Below, in pieces: positions 32,545-43,823 of a DNA stretch of 64,000 nucleotides (position 1 is the stretch's first letter; every line of letters begins with the position of its first letter). Below the pieces are notes generated by a model that ran no database searches, was not told the origin of the DNA, and saw only the letters and a program-made list of their open reading frames with translations. The position numbers and the translations under genes are program-made. The DNA comes from Mycolicibacterium diernhoferi (lineage in GTDB: Bacteria; Actinomycetota; Actinomycetes; Mycobacteriales; Mycobacteriaceae): assembly GCF_019456655.1 (NCBI RefSeq), contig NZ_CP080332.1, forward strand, positions 3,720,001-3,784,000, given 5' to 3'.

Positions 32545-33357
32545 ATGACCAGCAAGTCTCGCCGCCGGTTACGCCGGCGACTGTCCGCGGCGGTACTGCT
32601 GCTGCTCGGACTGTCTGCCGCAGGCGTCACCGCCGCCACCCTGACGCCCACCCCGCAGGTCGCGGTGGCCGACGAGTCGCAGTCCGCCCTGTTGCGCACC
32701 GGCGAGCAGCTGTTCGAGACCTCGTGCATCAGCTGCCACGGCGCCAACCTGCAGGGTGTTCCCGACCGTGGTCCGAGCCTGATCGGCACCGGCGAGGCCG
32801 CCGTGTACTTCCAGGTCTCCACCGGCCGTATGCCCGCCATGCGTGGCGAGGCTCAGGCACCGCGCAAGGCTCCGGTGTTCGACGAGCACCAGACCGATGC
32901 GCTGGGCGCCTACGTGCAGGCCAACGGCGGCGGACCCGTCGTCCCTCGTGAGGCCAACGGCCACATCGCCGATGCGTCGCTGCTCTCCGGCGACGTCGCC
33001 CGCGGTGGCGACCTGTTCCGGCTGAACTGCGCCTCGTGCCACAACTTCACCGGTAAGGGCGGCGCGCTGTCCTCCGGTAAGTACGCACCGGACCTCGGCG
33101 AGGCCGCCAAGGTGCCCGCACAGGTCTACACGGCCATGCTCACCGGCCCGCAGAACATGCCGAAGTTCTCCGATCGTCAGCTCTCCCCCGAGGAGAAGGC
33201 CGACATCGTGACCTACGTGTCCGAAGCGGCCAACACCCCGGATCCGGGCGGCTACGGCCTCGGCGGATTCGGACCCACCACCGAAGGCATGGCCATCTGG
33301 ATCATCGGGATGGTCGCTGCCGTCGCCATGACGTTGTGGATCGGAGCTCGCGCATGA
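32545..33357 (+). CDS. qcrC: QcrC, diheme cytochrome cc subunit of the bc1 complex
   Basis: Membrane-anchored diheme c-type cytochrome that passes electrons directly from complex III to CtaC, replacing a soluble cytochrome c. The 270 residues have a signal/TM segment (about 12-31), two heme sites CISCH ([15 protein letters not shown]) and CASCH ([14 protein letters not shown]), and a C-terminal TM helix. ATG 32545 is chosen because GAAGGGG lies 5 nt upstream; ATGs at 32467 (overlapping the ctaE stop) and 32530 are in frame but lack good sites. The stop overlaps the qcrA start. Confidence 0.94.
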   Translation: MTSKSRRRLRRRLSAAVLLLLGLSAAGVTAATLTPTPQVAVADESQSALLRTGEQLFETSCISCHGANLQGVPDRGPSLIGTGEAAVYFQVSTGRMPAMRGEAQAPRKAPVFDEHQTDALGAYVQANGGGPVVPREANGHIADASLLSGDVARGGDLFRLNCASCHNFTGKGGALSSGKYAPDLGEAAKVPAQVYTAMLTGPQNMPKFSDRQLSPEEKADIVTYVSEAANTPDPGGYGLGGFGPTTEGMAIWIIGMVAAVAMTLWIGARA

Positions 33358-34550
33358 GCGGGGACGTCAAGGGCAGTGACACCTCGGGCGCCGCAGTGCC
33401 CGGGCAGCCCACCGACGCCGAACTGGCGGAGATGTCACGCGAAGAACTGCTGGCCCTGGGCGGCAAGCTCGACGGTGTCGAGGTCGTCTACAAGGAACCG
33501 CGGTGGCCGGTCGAGGGCACCAAGGCCGAGAAGCGGGCTTCCCGCACCGTCGCCTACTGGCTGCTGGCCGGTGGCTTCTTCGGCCTGGCACTGCTGCTGG
33601 TCTTCCTGTTCTGGCCGTGGGAGCACGTCCCCTACGGCGAGGAAGGCGAGCGCCTCTACACGCTGGCCACCCCGCTGTACGGCTTCACCTTCGGCATGTC
33701 GATCCTGTGCATCGGTATCGGCGCGGTGCTCTTCCAGAAGAAGTTCATCCCCGAAGAGATCACCATCCAGGACCGCCACGACGGCGCCTCCGCGGAGATC
33801 CACCGCAAGACCATCGTCGCGAACCTGACCGATGCGCTTGAGGGTTCGACCATCAAGCGGCGCAAGCTGATCGGCCTGTCGATGGGCATCGGCCTCGGTG
33901 CGTTCGGCCTGGGCACCCTGGTGGCCTTCATGGGCGGTCTGATCAAGAACCCGTGGAAGCCCGTCGTGCCGACGGCCGACGGCAAGAAGGCCGTGCTGTG
34001 GACCTCCGGGTGGACCCCGCGGTTCCACGGCGAGACCATTTACCTGGCCCGCGCGACCGGTATCCCCGGCGAATCGCCCTTCGTGAAGATGCGCCCCGAG
34101 GACATCGACGCCGGCGGTATGGAGACGGTGTTCCCGTGGCGCGAATCCGACGGCGACGGGACCACCGTGGAGTCCAGCCACCACCTGTTCGAGGTGGCGA
34201 TGGGCGTCCGCAACCCGGTGATGCTGATCCGCATCAAGCCGCAGGACATGAAGAAGGTCGTCAAGCGGCAGGGCCAGGAGAGCTTCAACTTCGGCGAGCT
34301 GTTCGCCTACACGAAGGTCTGCTCGCACCTGGGCTGCCCGTCCTCGCTGTACGAGCAGCAGACCTACCGCATTCTGTGCCCGTGCCACCAGTCGCAGTTC
34401 GACGCACTGCATTTCGCCCGGCCGATCTTCGGCCCGGCGGCCCGCGCACTGGCACAGCTGCCCATCACCATTGACAAGGACGGCTACCTGGTCGCCAACG
34501 GCGACTTCATCGAACCCGTCGGACCGGCATTCTGGGAGCGCAAATCATGA
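33354..34550 (+). CDS. qcrA: QcrA, Rieske [2Fe-2S] subunit of the bc1 complex
   Basis: Iron-sulfur subunit of the cytochrome bc1-aa3 supercomplex. The 398-residue protein is of the long actinobacterial type with three TM helices (about 63-83, 105-126, 173-193) before the Rieske domain. Cluster motifs are [11 protein letters not shown] and [12 protein letters not shown] overlaps the qcrC stop (ATGA) and the stop overlaps the qcrB ATG in the same way, so the three bc1 subunits should be made in fixed ratio. Confidence 0.96.
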   Translation: MSGDVKGSDTSGAAVPGQPTDAELAEMSREELLALGGKLDGVEVVYKEPRWPVEGTKAEKRASRTVAYWLLAGGFFGLALLLVFLFWPWEHVPYGEEGERLYTLATPLYGFTFGMSILCIGIGAVLFQKKFIPEEITIQDRHDGASAEIHRKTIVANLTDALEGSTIKRRKLIGLSMGIGLGAFGLGTLVAFMGGLIKNPWKPVVPTADGKKAVLWTSGWTPRFHGETIYLARATGIPGESPFVKMRPEDIDAGGMETVFPWRESDGDGTTVESSHHLFEVAMGVRNPVMLIRIKPQDMKKVVKRQGQESFNFGELFAYTKVCSHLGCPSSLYEQQTYRILCPCHQSQFDALHFARPIFGPAARALAQLPITIDKDGYLVANGDFIEPVGPAFWERKS

Positions 34551-36187
34551 GTCCCAAGCTCGGAGAAATCGCAGCCAAGCAGGGCGACGCGATCGACTCC
34601 CGGTATCACCCGTCCGCCGCCGTACGCCGCGGAGTCCTGAACAAGGTCTTCCCCACCCACTGGTCCTTCCTGCTGGGTGAGATCGCGCTGTACAGCTTCA
34701 TCATCCTGTTGATCACGGGTGTGTGGCTGACGCTGTTCTTCGATCCGTCGATGGCGCACGTGACCTACGAGGGCGTGTACCAACCGCTACGCGGTGTGCA
34801 GATGTCGCGGGCCTACGAATCGGCGCTGGAGATCAGCTTCGAGGTGCGCGGCGGCCTGTTCGTCCGCCAGATCCACCACTGGGCGGCGCTGCTGTTCGCG
34901 GCGTCGATCATGGTGCACCTGGCGCGCATCTTCTTCACCGGCGCGTTCCGCCGGCCGCGTGAGGCCAACTGGGTCATCGGCTCGCTGCTGCTGATCCTGG
35001 CGATGTTCGAGGGTTACTTCGGTTACTCGCTGCCCGACGATCTGCTCTCGGGCACCGGCCTGCGTGCCGCGTTCTCCTCGATCACCCTGGGCATGCCGGT
35101 CATCGGCACCTGGCTGCACTGGGCCCTGTTCGGCGGTGACTTCCCGGGCGAGATCATCATCCCGCGGTTGTACGCCCTGCACATCCTGCTGATCCCGGGA
35201 ATCATGCTGGCGCTCATCGGCGCCCACATGGCGCTGGTGTGGTTCCAGAAGCACACCCAGTTCCCCGGCCCCGGCCGGACCGAGAAGAACGTCGTCGGCG
35301 TGCGCGTCATGCCGGTGTTCGCGGTGAAGTCGGGCGCGTTCTTCGCCCTCATCACCGGCCTGCTCGGCCTGATGGGCGGTCTGCTGCAGATCAACCCGAT
35401 CTGGGTGCTCGGCCCGTACAAGCCCTCGCAGATCTCGGCGGGTAGCCAGCCGGACTTCTACATGATGTGGACCGACGGCCTGGCCCGTACCTGGCCGGCC
35501 TGGGAGTTCTACATCGGCAACTACACGATCCCGCAGTCGGTGTGGGTGGCGCTGGGCATGGGTCTGGTCTTCGGCCTGCTGATCGCCTACCCCTTCATCG
35601 AGAAGAAGCTCACCGGCGACGATGCGCACCACAACCTGTTGCAGCGTCCCCGTGACGCACCGACACGTACCGCTGTGGGTGCCGCCGCGATCGCGTTCTA
35701 CCTGCTCATGACCTTCATGTGCATGAACGACATCATCGCGCTGAAGTTCCACATCTCGCTGAACGCGACGACCTGGATCGGCCGTATCGGCATGGTCGTG
35801 CTGCCGATGATCGTCTACTACATCACCTACCGGTGGGCGATCAGCCTGCAGCGCAGCGACCGTGCGGTGCTGGAGCACGGCATCGAGACGGGCATCATCA
35901 CGCGGCTTCCGCACGGTGCCTACATCGAGCTGCACCAGCCGCTCGGCCCGGTCGACGAGCATGGGCATCCGATTCCGCTGGAGTACCAGGGCGCACCACT
36001 GCCCAAGCGGATGAACAAGCTCGGCTCCGCGGGCGAACCGGGCAGCGGCAGCTTCCTGTTCCCCGATCCGATCGAAGAGCACGAAGCACTCGCCGAGGCG
36101 GCACATGCCGCCGAGCACAAGGCGATCGCGGTGCTCAGCGAGTACCAGGGAACCGAGGGAACGAACGGATCCAACGGGCACCACTAG
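34547..36187 (+). CDS. qcrB: QcrB, cytochrome b subunit of the bc1 complex
   Basis: Diheme cytochrome b carrying the quinol oxidation and reduction sites. The 546-residue protein has about nine TM helices, heme-ligand His in [28 protein letters not shown] and [36 protein letters not shown], and a long cytoplasmic C-terminal extension typical of Actinobacteria. It is the established target of QcrB inhibitors such as Q203 in mycobacteria. Followed 16 nt later by a strong terminator. Confidence 0.96.
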   Translation: MSPKLGEIAAKQGDAIDSRYHPSAAVRRGVLNKVFPTHWSFLLGEIALYSFIILLITGVWLTLFFDPSMAHVTYEGVYQPLRGVQMSRAYESALEISFEVRGGLFVRQIHHWAALLFAASIMVHLARIFFTGAFRRPREANWVIGSLLLILAMFEGYFGYSLPDDLLSGTGLRAAFSSITLGMPVIGTWLHWALFGGDFPGEIIIPRLYALHILLIPGIMLALIGAHMALVWFQKHTQFPGPGRTEKNVVGVRVMPVFAVKSGAFFALITGLLGLMGGLLQINPIWVLGPYKPSQISAGSQPDFYMMWTDGLARTWPAWEFYIGNYTIPQSVWVALGMGLVFGLLIAYPFIEKKLTGDDAHHNLLQRPRDAPTRTAVGAAAIAFYLLMTFMCMNDIIALKFHISLNATTWIGRIGMVVLPMIVYYITYRWAISLQRSDRAVLEHGIETGIITRLPHGAYIELHQPLGPVDEHGHPIPLEYQGAPLPKRMNKLGSAGEPGSGSFLFPDPIEEHEALAEAAHAAEHKAIAVLSEYQGTEGTNGSNGHH

Positions 36188-36203
36188 TCCGTGGATCGCC
36201 AGG

Positions 36204-36240
36204 AGGCCCGCGCAGCCATGCTGCGCGGGCCTTCTTGGTT
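36204..36240 (+). terminator. Intrinsic terminator of the ctaE-qcrCAB operon
   Basis: A perfect 13-bp stem (AGGCCCGCGCAGC, 36204-36216, with GCTGCGCGGGCCT, 36220-36232) with a 3-nt CAT loop is followed by TCTTGGTT. It ends the respiratory operon 33 nt before the next gene's ATG. Confidence 0.85.
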
Positions 36241-36272
36241 TCCGGGCGGCAGCCCGGGAAGGGACCGGACAC

Positions 36273-36737
36273 ATGCGACTGTGGTCACTGCACCCGCGGG
36301 CCCTGGACAGCCGCGGCCTGGTGGCGTGCTGGCGGGAGGCGCTGCTTGCCCAGAAGGTGCTGCAGGGGAAGACGAAGGGGTTCCGCAATCACCCTCAGCT
36401 CGACCGCTTCAAGGCCTACCCCAGTAGCGCGGCGCCCACTCCCCTACCCGCCATCGGGGCCTACCTCTGGGTGGTGGCCGATGAGGCGCAGCGCCGCGGT
36501 TACCGGTTCAACCGGGACCTGATCGTCGAGCCGCCGGCCGCGGTGGTGGCACTGATCGACGTACCGATCGGCCAGATCGACTACGAGCGTTGGCTGTTGG
36601 CCGCGAAATGCCGGGAGCGCGGCAGCGCGCCGGAGGGCTTCGGGCCCGCGGACGTCGATCCGACGCCGCATCCGTTGTTCCAGACGGTGCCCGGCCCCGT
36701 CGAACCGTGGGAACGCGTCCTGCCCGAATTCGGCTGA
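36273..36737 (+). CDS. Pyrimidine-dimer DNA glycosylase-like protein (T4 endonuclease V family)
   Basis: A 154-residue protein of the Pyr_excise (T4 DenV-like) family as far as recognisable: MRLWSLHPRALDSRGLVACWREALLAQ, KTKGFRNHPQLDRFKAYP, and RGYRFNRDLI. The Glu in WREAL (about residue 22) would match the catalytic Glu23 of T4 endonuclease V. It would cut at UV photodimers by a glycosylase/lyase mechanism. SD-like GAAGGGA lies upstream of ATG 36273. I do not recall a homologue here in M. tuberculosis, so this looks like an accessory gene placed after the qcr terminator. Confidence 0.75.
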   Translation: MRLWSLHPRALDSRGLVACWREALLAQKVLQGKTKGFRNHPQLDRFKAYPSSAAPTPLPAIGAYLWVVADEAQRRGYRFNRDLIVEPPAAVVALIDVPIGQIDYERWLLAAKCRERGSAPEGFGPADVDPTPHPLFQTVPGPVEPWERVLPEFG

Positions 36738-36779
36738 CCCGCACGGGTCAGGGAGCGGCAGCGACGGGTTCAGGGAGCG
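36734..36779. repeat. Hairpin and 21-bp-phased direct repeat at the glycosylase / DUF2561 junction
   Basis: CTGACCCG-CA-CGGGTCAG (36734-36751) is a perfect 8-bp hairpin that includes the glycosylase stop. ACGGGTCAGGGAGCG (36743-36757) recurs as ACGGGTTCAGGGAGCG (36764-36779), a 21-bp period. It fills the 46-bp convergent gap. Confidence 0.7.
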
Positions 36780-36783
36780 AAGC

Positions 36784-37431
36784 TCAGTGGGCGCCGGTCA
36801 CCGCGCGCAACTCGCGCAGGTAGAACCACGGCAGCACCGGCATGGCGACGGTGACGATACCGGCGACGATGTAGAACGCGATCGCTGCGCTCCCACTGTC
36901 GGTGGCCATCAGGTAGGTGGCGGCACCGACGGCGAGGACAGCCGCGCCCACCGCACACCCGATGGACAATCCGCACCGCACGTACACCTGGTCGGCGAGT
37001 GCGGCGCCGCGGCCGCCCAGCCCGCCGGCGTCGCCGACGCTGCGCGCGGTCTCCTGCCGGCGTCGCTCCGCCCGGGTGGGGACCGCGGCGATGTCCTCGG
37101 CCACCGATCCCCCGGCCGGGGTGTGATCGCGGATCGGCCGGTGCCCGTTCTGCCGCCGCGCCCGCACCAGCAGCGGGATCGCGATCACGATCACCGCGGC
37201 CGATATACCGATGACCGTGTACAGCACCCAGGGTGTCTCGGAGCCGGAGGCCTCGGAGAGTTCGGCGCGCACGGTGCCGCGTCCGTTGGCCAGATCGACC
37301 AGGGCGACCGTCGCGGCGACCGCCGCGCCCAGAGCCGCCAGCCAGATCACCGCGCAGACCCCGAGCAGGATGCGTTCCAGGTTGTCCGGGCCGGACAGGG
37401 TACGTCGGGTGGTTTCAGTGTCTTTGAGCAT
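36784..37431 (-). CDS. DUF2561 membrane protein, Rv2197c-like
   Basis: A 215-residue membrane protein of unknown function. Four hydrophobic segments: ILLGVCAVIWLAALGAAVAATVALV, WVLYTVIGISAAVIVIAIPLLV, CAVGAAVLAVGAATYLMA and AIAFYIVAGIVTVAMPVLPWFY, with a charged cytoplasmic loop between the two pairs (RAERRRQETARSVGDAGGLGGRGAALADQVYVRCG). The ATG at 37431 overlaps the mmpS3 stop by one base (TGATG), so it is coupled to mmpS3. Confidence 0.82.
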   Translation of the reverse strand: MLKDTETTRRTLSGPDNLERILLGVCAVIWLAALGAAVAATVALVDLANGRGTVRAELSEASGSETPWVLYTVIGISAAVIVIAIPLLVRARRQNGHRPIRDHTPAGGSVAEDIAAVPTRAERRRQETARSVGDAGGLGGRGAALADQVYVRCGLSIGCAVGAAVLAVGAATYLMATDSGSAAIAFYIVAGIVTVAMPVLPWFYLRELRAVTGAH

Positions 37432-38249
37432 CAGCAACTTGTCTGTGCGGCGTTACCGGTATTGGACGACAGCACGGTGCCGTCGCTGGTGGTGATCGAG
37501 CAGTTCAGCTTGCTCACCAGGAACAGGCTGGACGCCTGTACCGAGCCGACCTCGGACTGCGAGATCGGGGTCACCGTCAACGACCACGGGATGTAGACGT
37601 TGCGCTGGGTCCGGCTGCGTCCGGACGCGTCGATGTAGGTGACGGTGATGATGTCGCCGGGAGCCTTGGTGCCGGTGACCGAGTAGGTCACCTGGCGCGG
37701 GCCGGCCGGCCGGGTGGTGGTCGGCGGAGGCGGGGGCGCCTCACTGGTGACCGGCGGCGGTGCCGGTTCCTCGGCCGCCGGTGGCGGGGGCGGCGGCTCC
37801 TGCGTCACCGTCACCGTCTCGGGCGGCGGGGGCGGCGGTTCCTCGCTGGGCGGCGGCGGCGGTGGCGGCGGTTCCTCGCTTGCCGGCGGCGGTGGCGTCG
37901 TGGTGATCGCGTCCTGCACCGGCGGGGCCGAGGTGGTCGACGTCTGCGGGTTCGCCAGACCGGTGTTGTCGGTCCGGGTGACCAGCAGTGCGACCGAGGC
38001 GACCAGCGCCACCGCGGCGACGATGGCCACCACACCGACCACCCAGGGCCAGCGCGGCGGCGGGCCCTGCTCCGGGTCGGTCAGCGCGTAGTTGTCGTAG
38101 TCGTACAGCGCCGGGTCCGGCGGCACGTACGGCGCGCTGCTGAACTGCTCGGATTCCGGGGCGGAGTACGCCCGCGAATGGATGTCGGTCTCGTCGGTGC
38201 GGGGTTTGTTGTCCGCACCCGAAGACTCCGGTCCTGACGGCCCGCTCAT
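37431..38249 (-). CDS. mmpS3: MmpS3, proline-rich membrane protein
   Basis: A 272-residue bitopic membrane protein of the MmpS family. It has a cytoplasmic N-terminal domain (about 1-65), one TM helix ([23 protein letters not shown], about 70-92), a long Pro/Glu/Thr-rich periplasmic linker (about 100-180) and a C-terminal MmpS domain with [27 protein letters not shown] and a terminal Cys. MmpS3 has no partner MmpL beside it here or in M. tuberculosis; recent literature ties it to cell elongation and division. The linker is GC-extreme and repetitive. Confidence 0.9.
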   Translation of the reverse strand: MSGPSGPESSGADNKPRTDETDIHSRAYSAPESEQFSSAPYVPPDPALYDYDNYALTDPEQGPPPRWPWVVGVVAIVAAVALVASVALLVTRTDNTGLANPQTSTTSAPPVQDAITTTPPPPASEEPPPPPPPPSEEPPPPPPETVTVTQEPPPPPPAAEEPAPPPVTSEAPPPPPTTTRPAGPRQVTYSVTGTKAPGDIITVTYIDASGRSRTQRNVYIPWSLTVTPISQSEVGSVQASSLFLVSKLNCSITTSDGTVLSSNTGNAAQTSC

Positions 38250-38379
38250 CTGCTACTACCTCGGCCTATCCTTCTCGTCTGCTGCCTCGGCAACACTACC
38301 GAACCAGGCGACGGCGGGGACCACGCCACGACGGCGCGTCAGCGAACTGACGCACGGTTGTGACCTGGGGGGAAAGAGG

Positions 38380-38799
38380 TCAGTGCTTCTCGGGGCCGAT
38401 GTAGTACTCGAAGACCAGCCCGGCCGACGACGCCAGCACGAAGCAGATGCCCGCGACCATCAGCCACGGCAGCCACATCGCCGTACCGACCGCGGCCACG
38501 GAGAAGGACAGCGCGATCAGGATCGGCCACCAGCTGTGCGGGCTGTAGAAGCCCAGTTCGCCGGCGCCGTCACTGATCTCGGCGTCTTCGTAGTCTTCCG
38601 GCCGGGTGTCGAGACGGCGCGCGACGAACCGGAAGAAGGTGCCGGTGATCAGGCTCAGCCCGGTGCTCAGCACCAGCGCGGTGGTACCCGCCCACTCGAC
38701 GCCACCCGGGGCGAACATCGCGGTCAACACGGCGTAGACGATCGCGCACAGCGCGAAGAACGCAGTCAGGAACTCGAACAACCTGGCTTCGATATGCAT
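38380..38799 (-). CDS. ctaF: CtaF, cytochrome aa3 oxidase subunit IV (actinobacterial)
   Basis: A 139-residue membrane subunit of cytochrome c oxidase specific to Actinobacteria (Rv2199c-like). Four TM helices: [62 protein letters not shown] and [19 protein letters not shown], with the conserved loop [24 protein letters not shown]. It begins 10 nt after ctaC and should be co-expressed with it. Confidence 0.93.
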   Translation of the reverse strand: MHIEARLFEFLTAFFALCAIVYAVLTAMFAPGGVEWAGTTALVLSTGLSLITGTFFRFVARRLDTRPEDYEDAEISDGAGELGFYSPHSWWPILIALSFSVAAVGTAMWLPWLMVAGICFVLASSAGLVFEYYIGPEKH

Positions 38800-38809
38800 G
38801 TGTCAATCC

Positions 38810-39844
38810 CTACTTGCTCGCCTGGGCGGGAGCACCAACCTGCTCGCCGCGACGGGAATCGAACGGAGCTGTCGTGGTGGCCAACGGAGCCTGGTTGATG
38901 GCCTCCAGCGCCTGGGCATTGGTGAGGCCGGCGGTCCGGGCGTCGAGGTAGGCCTTGAAGTCGTTGGGCTCAACGACGCGCACCTCGAAGTTCATCATCG
39001 CGTGGTAGGTGCCGCACATCTCGGTGCAGCGTCCGACGAAGGCACCGGTCTGCTCGATCTCGCTGACCTGGAACACGTTGTCGGAGTTGTTCTCCTTGGG
39101 GTTGGGCAGCACGTCCCGCTTGAACAGGAACTCCGGCACCCAGAAGCCGTGGATCACGTCCGCCGAGGCGATCTGGAACTCGATGCGCTTGCCCTTGGGC
39201 AGCACCAGGACCGGGATCTCGGTGCTGGTGCCGAGGGTCTCGATCTTGTCGAAGTTCAGGTAGCTGCGGTCCTCGCCGTTACGGCCGGCGATCGGGCCCA
39301 CCTGCTTGATACCGTGCGCATCGACGCCGTCGGGCGCCGACTCCATGGCCGCCTTGCGCTCATTGTCGACACCGTCATAGGACAGCGTGCCGTCGGCGAA
39401 TTCGATCTTCTGGTAACCGAACTTCCAGTTCCACTGGAAGGCGGTCACGTCGATGACGACCTCGGGGTTGGGATCCTTGTGCAGCATCCGCTCCTGCACG
39501 ACCACGGTGAAGTAGAACAGCACCGAGATGATGAGGAAGGGCACCACGGTCAGCACCAGTTCCAGCGGCATGTTGTAGCCGAACTGGCGGGGCAGCTCCG
39601 TGTCGGTCTTCTTCTTGCGGTGGAACGCGCTGGTCCAGAAGATCAGCGCCCACACGATGCCACCGACGACGAACGACGCGATGACCGACCAGACCCAGAG
39701 GTCACGATTCAATCGGGCTTCGGGGGTGATGCCCTCGGGCCACCCCAGGCCGAATACGTCCTGGTAGTTGCAGCCACTGAGCAGGATGGTCATACCACCC
39801 AGAACCACTGACAACGCCACCAAACGGTACCCGCGAGCGGTCAC
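38810..39844 (-). CDS. ctaC: CtaC, cytochrome aa3 oxidase subunit II (CuA)
   Basis: Electron-entry subunit of the oxidase. The 344-residue lipoprotein has a signal peptide with lipobox LLSGC (Cys about 25), two TM helices and a cupredoxin domain; the CuA ligands are in the C-terminal [12 protein letters not shown] with an upstream [11 protein letters not shown] 39844 is chosen since AGGAGG lies 6 nt upstream and the signal peptide starts there. A family-typical long insert (about 130-200) is present. Operon with ctaF. Confidence 0.94.
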   Translation of the reverse strand: MTARGYRLVALSVVLGGMTILLSGCNYQDVFGLGWPEGITPEARLNRDLWVWSVIASFVVGGIVWALIFWTSAFHRKKKTDTELPRQFGYNMPLELVLTVVPFLIISVLFYFTVVVQERMLHKDPNPEVVIDVTAFQWNWKFGYQKIEFADGTLSYDGVDNERKAAMESAPDGVDAHGIKQVGPIAGRNGEDRSYLNFDKIETLGTSTEIPVLVLPKGKRIEFQIASADVIHGFWVPEFLFKRDVLPNPKENNSDNVFQVSEIEQTGAFVGRCTEMCGTYHAMMNFEVRVVEPNDFKAYLDARTAGLTNAQALEAINQAPLATTTAPFDSRRGEQVGAPAQASK

Positions 39845-39970
39845 GTCGGCGCCTCCTAAATGAAGTCGGTGAACCGCAACGCGGTCGGTCAAACTTGGCG
39901 AATACTACGCAGCGTAGACCACGCCTCCCGGAGCGAGCGAAGCGACCGACCGATTCGGCATACTGGCCCG

Positions 39971-41902
39971 GTGTGCGGACTGCTGGCGTATCTGACCAAC
40001 CCGTCCGTCGAGACCTCCTCCGGGCTGGTCGACGCGGTTTCGGGGGCCTCGCATCTGATGCGGCACCGGGGCCCGGACGAGCCCGGGACCTGGTCGGATG
40101 CCGATATCGTGCTCGGGTTCAACCGTCTCTCCATCATCGACATCGCGCACAGCCATCAACCGCTGCGCTGGGGTCCGCCGGGATCCCCGGACCGGTACGC
40201 GCTGGTGTTCAACGGTGAGATCTACAACTACCTGGAGCTCCGCGAGGCGCTGCGCGACGAGTTCGGTGCGGTGTTTCACACCGACGGCGACGCCGAGGCG
40301 ATCGTCGCGGGATTCCACTACTGGGGTACCGAGATCCTGACCCGGCTGCGGGGCATGTTCGCCTTCGCGCTGTGGGACACCGAGACCCGTGAGCTGTTGT
40401 GCGCCCGGGACCCGTTCGGGATCAAGCCGCTGTATCTGGCCACCGGTGCGGGTGGCACCGTGGCCGGCAGCGAGAAGAAGTGCCTCCTGGATCTGGCCGC
40501 GACGGCGGGGCTGGACCTCGGGATCGACGAGCGCGCGGTGCAGCACTACACGGTGCTGCAGTACGTGCCCGAGCCCGAGACCCTGCAGCGTGGGGTGCGC
40601 CGCCTGGAGTCGGGTTGTTACGCCCGGATCCGGCCGGGCCAGGCGCCCGAGATCAACCGCTACTTCCGGCCGAAGTTCGACGCGGTCCTGTTCAAGGCCG
40701 GCTCCGGGCAGGCCCGCTACGACGAGATCACCGCGGTGCTGGAGGACTCCGTCGCCAAGCACATGCGCGCCGACGTCACCGTGGGCGCATTCCTGTCCGG
40801 CGGGATCGACTCGACGGCCATCGCCGCACTGGCGATGCGGCACAACCCGCGGCTGATCACCTTCACCACCGGGTTCGAGCGGGAAGGTTTCTCCGAGATC
40901 GATGTCGCGGTGGAGTCGGCCAAGGCGATCGGCGCGCGGCACGTCACCAAGGTCGTCAGCCAGGCCGAGTTCGTCGCCGCGCTGCCCGAGATCGTCTGGT
41001 ACCTGGACGAACCGGTGGCCGATCCGGCGCTGGTGCCGTTGTTCTTCATCGCCCGCGAAGCCCGTAAGCACGTCAAGGTGGTGCTTTCCGGAGAGGGCGC
41101 CGACGAACTCTTCGGTGGGTACACCATCTACCGGGAGCCGTTGTCGCTCAAGGCCTTCGACTACCTGCCCAGACCGGTGCGCCGGTCACTGGGCAAGGCA
41201 TCGCAGCCGCTGCCCGACGGTCTGCGCGGCAAGAGCCTGCTGCACCGCGGGTCGCTGACGCTGCAGGAGCGCTACTACGGCAATGCGCGCAGCTTCTCCG
41301 ACGCGCAGCTGCGTGCGGTGCTGCCCGGGTTCCGGCCGGAGTGGACGCACACCGATGTCACCGCGCCGCTGTACGCGGAGTCCGACGGCTGGGATCCGGT
41401 GGCCCGGATGCAGCACATCGACCTGTTCACCTGGCTGCGCGGGGACATCCTGGTCAAGGCCGACAAGATGACCATGGCCAACTCCCTGGAGCTGCGGGTG
41501 CCGTTCCTGGATCCCGAAGTGTTCGCGGTCGCGTCCCGGCTGCCGTATGACCAGAAGATCACCCGCACCACCACCAAGTACGCACTGCGCCGGGCCCTGG
41601 AGCCGATCGTGCCCGCGCATGTGCTCAACCGGCCCAAGCTGGGTTTCCCGGTGCCGATCCGGCATTGGTTGAAGGCCGGCGAGCTGCTGGACTGGGCGCA
41701 CGCCACGGTGGCGGCGTCGCAGGCCGGTCACCTGATCGACCTGGCCGCGGTGCGCACCATGCTCGACGAGCACCGCAACGGGGTCAGCGATCACAGCCGC
41801 CGGTTGTGGACGGTGCTGATCTTCATGCTGTGGCACGCCATCTTCATCGAGGGCAGCGTGACCCCGCAGATCAGTGAGCCGACCTACCCGGTGCAGCTCT
41901 GA
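39971..41902 (+). CDS. asnB: AsnB, glutamine-dependent asparagine synthetase
   Basis: ATP-dependent amidation of aspartate with glutamine as nitrogen donor. The start GTG 39971 places Cys at residue 2 (VCGLLAYL), the N-terminal nucleophile exposed after Met removal. Glutaminase motifs: MRHRGPDEPGTW, LVFNGEIYNY. The synthetase domain has the PP-loop FLSGGIDSTAIAALA and SGEGADELFGGY. Length 643 residues. CATACT at 39959-39964, 6 nt before the GTG, suggests a leaderless message. In mycobacteria this class has also been linked to amidation of cell-wall precursors; which acceptor applies here is unknown. Confidence 0.93.
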   Translation: MCGLLAYLTNPSVETSSGLVDAVSGASHLMRHRGPDEPGTWSDADIVLGFNRLSIIDIAHSHQPLRWGPPGSPDRYALVFNGEIYNYLELREALRDEFGAVFHTDGDAEAIVAGFHYWGTEILTRLRGMFAFALWDTETRELLCARDPFGIKPLYLATGAGGTVAGSEKKCLLDLAATAGLDLGIDERAVQHYTVLQYVPEPETLQRGVRRLESGCYARIRPGQAPEINRYFRPKFDAVLFKAGSGQARYDEITAVLEDSVAKHMRADVTVGAFLSGGIDSTAIAALAMRHNPRLITFTTGFEREGFSEIDVAVESAKAIGARHVTKVVSQAEFVAALPEIVWYLDEPVADPALVPLFFIAREARKHVKVVLSGEGADELFGGYTIYREPLSLKAFDYLPRPVRRSLGKASQPLPDGLRGKSLLHRGSLTLQERYYGNARSFSDAQLRAVLPGFRPEWTHTDVTAPLYAESDGWDPVARMQHIDLFTWLRGDILVKADKMTMANSLELRVPFLDPEVFAVASRLPYDQKITRTTTKYALRRALEPIVPAHVLNRPKLGFPVPIRHWLKAGELLDWAHATVAASQAGHLIDLAAVRTMLDEHRNGVSDHSRRLWTVLIFMLWHAIFIEGSVTPQISEPTYPVQL

Positions 41903-41928
41903 CCCCGCCCCTGAACTCGCCCAGATGA

Positions 41929-41969
41929 ACAAACGGGCGCGAAAATCCGAGTGGATCGCGCCCGTTTGT
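41929..41969. terminator. Bidirectional hairpin terminator between asnB and adoK
   Basis: A perfect 14-bp stem (ACAAACGGGCGCGA, 41929-41942, with TCGCGCCCGTTTGT, 41956-41969) encloses a 13-nt loop between the convergent stops of asnB and adoK. The stem ends in GTTTGT on both strands, giving a partial U-run in either direction. Confidence 0.75.
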
Positions 41970-42000
41970 CCGTCTCGGCGTCTGTCAGTTCAGTGCCGCC

Positions 42001-43023
<1,023 letters not shown>

Positions 43024-43171
43024 TTAACGTCGCCAAGCGAACACTACAGAGGCGGACGGGCGCGCGCTTCGGTCCGCAGCGGACAGCGGCCGGTGCGCTA
43101 GCCTGCAGTGGACTTCGTCGACCGATCGACTCTGACCGTCCGACGCCCGCCCCGATCCCGGAAAGCAGCCG

Positions 43172-43801
43172 ATGTCCGGTCCTGTGCCGTATCCCGAATC
43201 CACTCCCCCGCAAGGCTTTCCGCCGAACCAGGGGCCTCTGTTCGCGCCGCCGCCGGCCGGCCCGTTCCCCGGCCCCTATCCGGGCGCGATGCCGCCGCCG
43301 GTGCAGTACCCCAAACGTAAACCGGTCCGCCTGATCCTGGCGGCCGTCGCCGCGGTGGTCGTCGTGGCCGCCGCCATCGGCGCGGTGCTGGTGATCTCCG
43401 CTACCGAGGACGAGCCGGCCGCCGCGTTGAACCCGGATACCGCGAAGACCGCCATCCAGGGTTTTCTGGATGCGCTGACCGACGGTGATGACCAGGCGAT
43501 CGCCCGGCATGCCCTGTGCGGGCTATATGACGCGGTCGATGACCGCAGTTCGGACCTGGCGCTGGCCGATCTGACCTCGGACGCGTTCCGCAAGCAGTTC
43601 ACCAAGGTCGAGGTGATCTCGGTGGACAAACTGGTGCCGTGGTCGACGAGTCAGGCCCAGGCACTGTTCACGATGCAGGTCGTGGCACCCGGCTCGGGCC
43701 GGGGGGCACCCAAGATCGGCAGCGAACTGCAGGTGGTGGCCCAGCTACTGCAGTCCGATGACGAGATTCTGGTCTGCTCCTACGTCCAGCGGGCTCGCTG
43801 A
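43172..43801 (+). CDS. Proline-rich N-terminus membrane-anchored protein, Rv2203-like
   Basis: A 209-residue protein: a Pro/Gly/Phe-rich cytoplasmic N-terminus (about 1-46), one TM helix (LILAAVAAVVVVAAAIGAVLVI, about 53-74) and an extracytoplasmic domain with a DUF4878/lumazine-binding-like pattern (TAKTAIQGFLDALTDGDDQAIARHALC, then LFTMQVVAPGSG). Two Cys residues outside could form a disulfide. A TAGCCT at 43099-43104 may be its -10 box. Function unknown; converges with the Fe-S gene. Confidence 0.78.
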   Translation: MSGPVPYPESTPPQGFPPNQGPLFAPPPAGPFPGPYPGAMPPPVQYPKRKPVRLILAAVAAVVVVAAAIGAVLVISATEDEPAAALNPDTAKTAIQGFLDALTDGDDQAIARHALCGLYDAVDDRSSDLALADLTSDAFRKQFTKVEVISVDKLVPWSTSQAQALFTMQVVAPGSGRGAPKIGSELQVVAQLLQSDDEILVCSYVQRAR

Positions 43802-43823
43802 GCCCGCCGGCCGAGTCAGCAGA

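Noticed and set aside
37714..38091. Glycine-rich plus-strand frame resembling a PE_PGRS-like protein
   Set aside because: It is the reverse complement of the Pro-rich linker of mmpS3 and lacks a PE domain or start signals.
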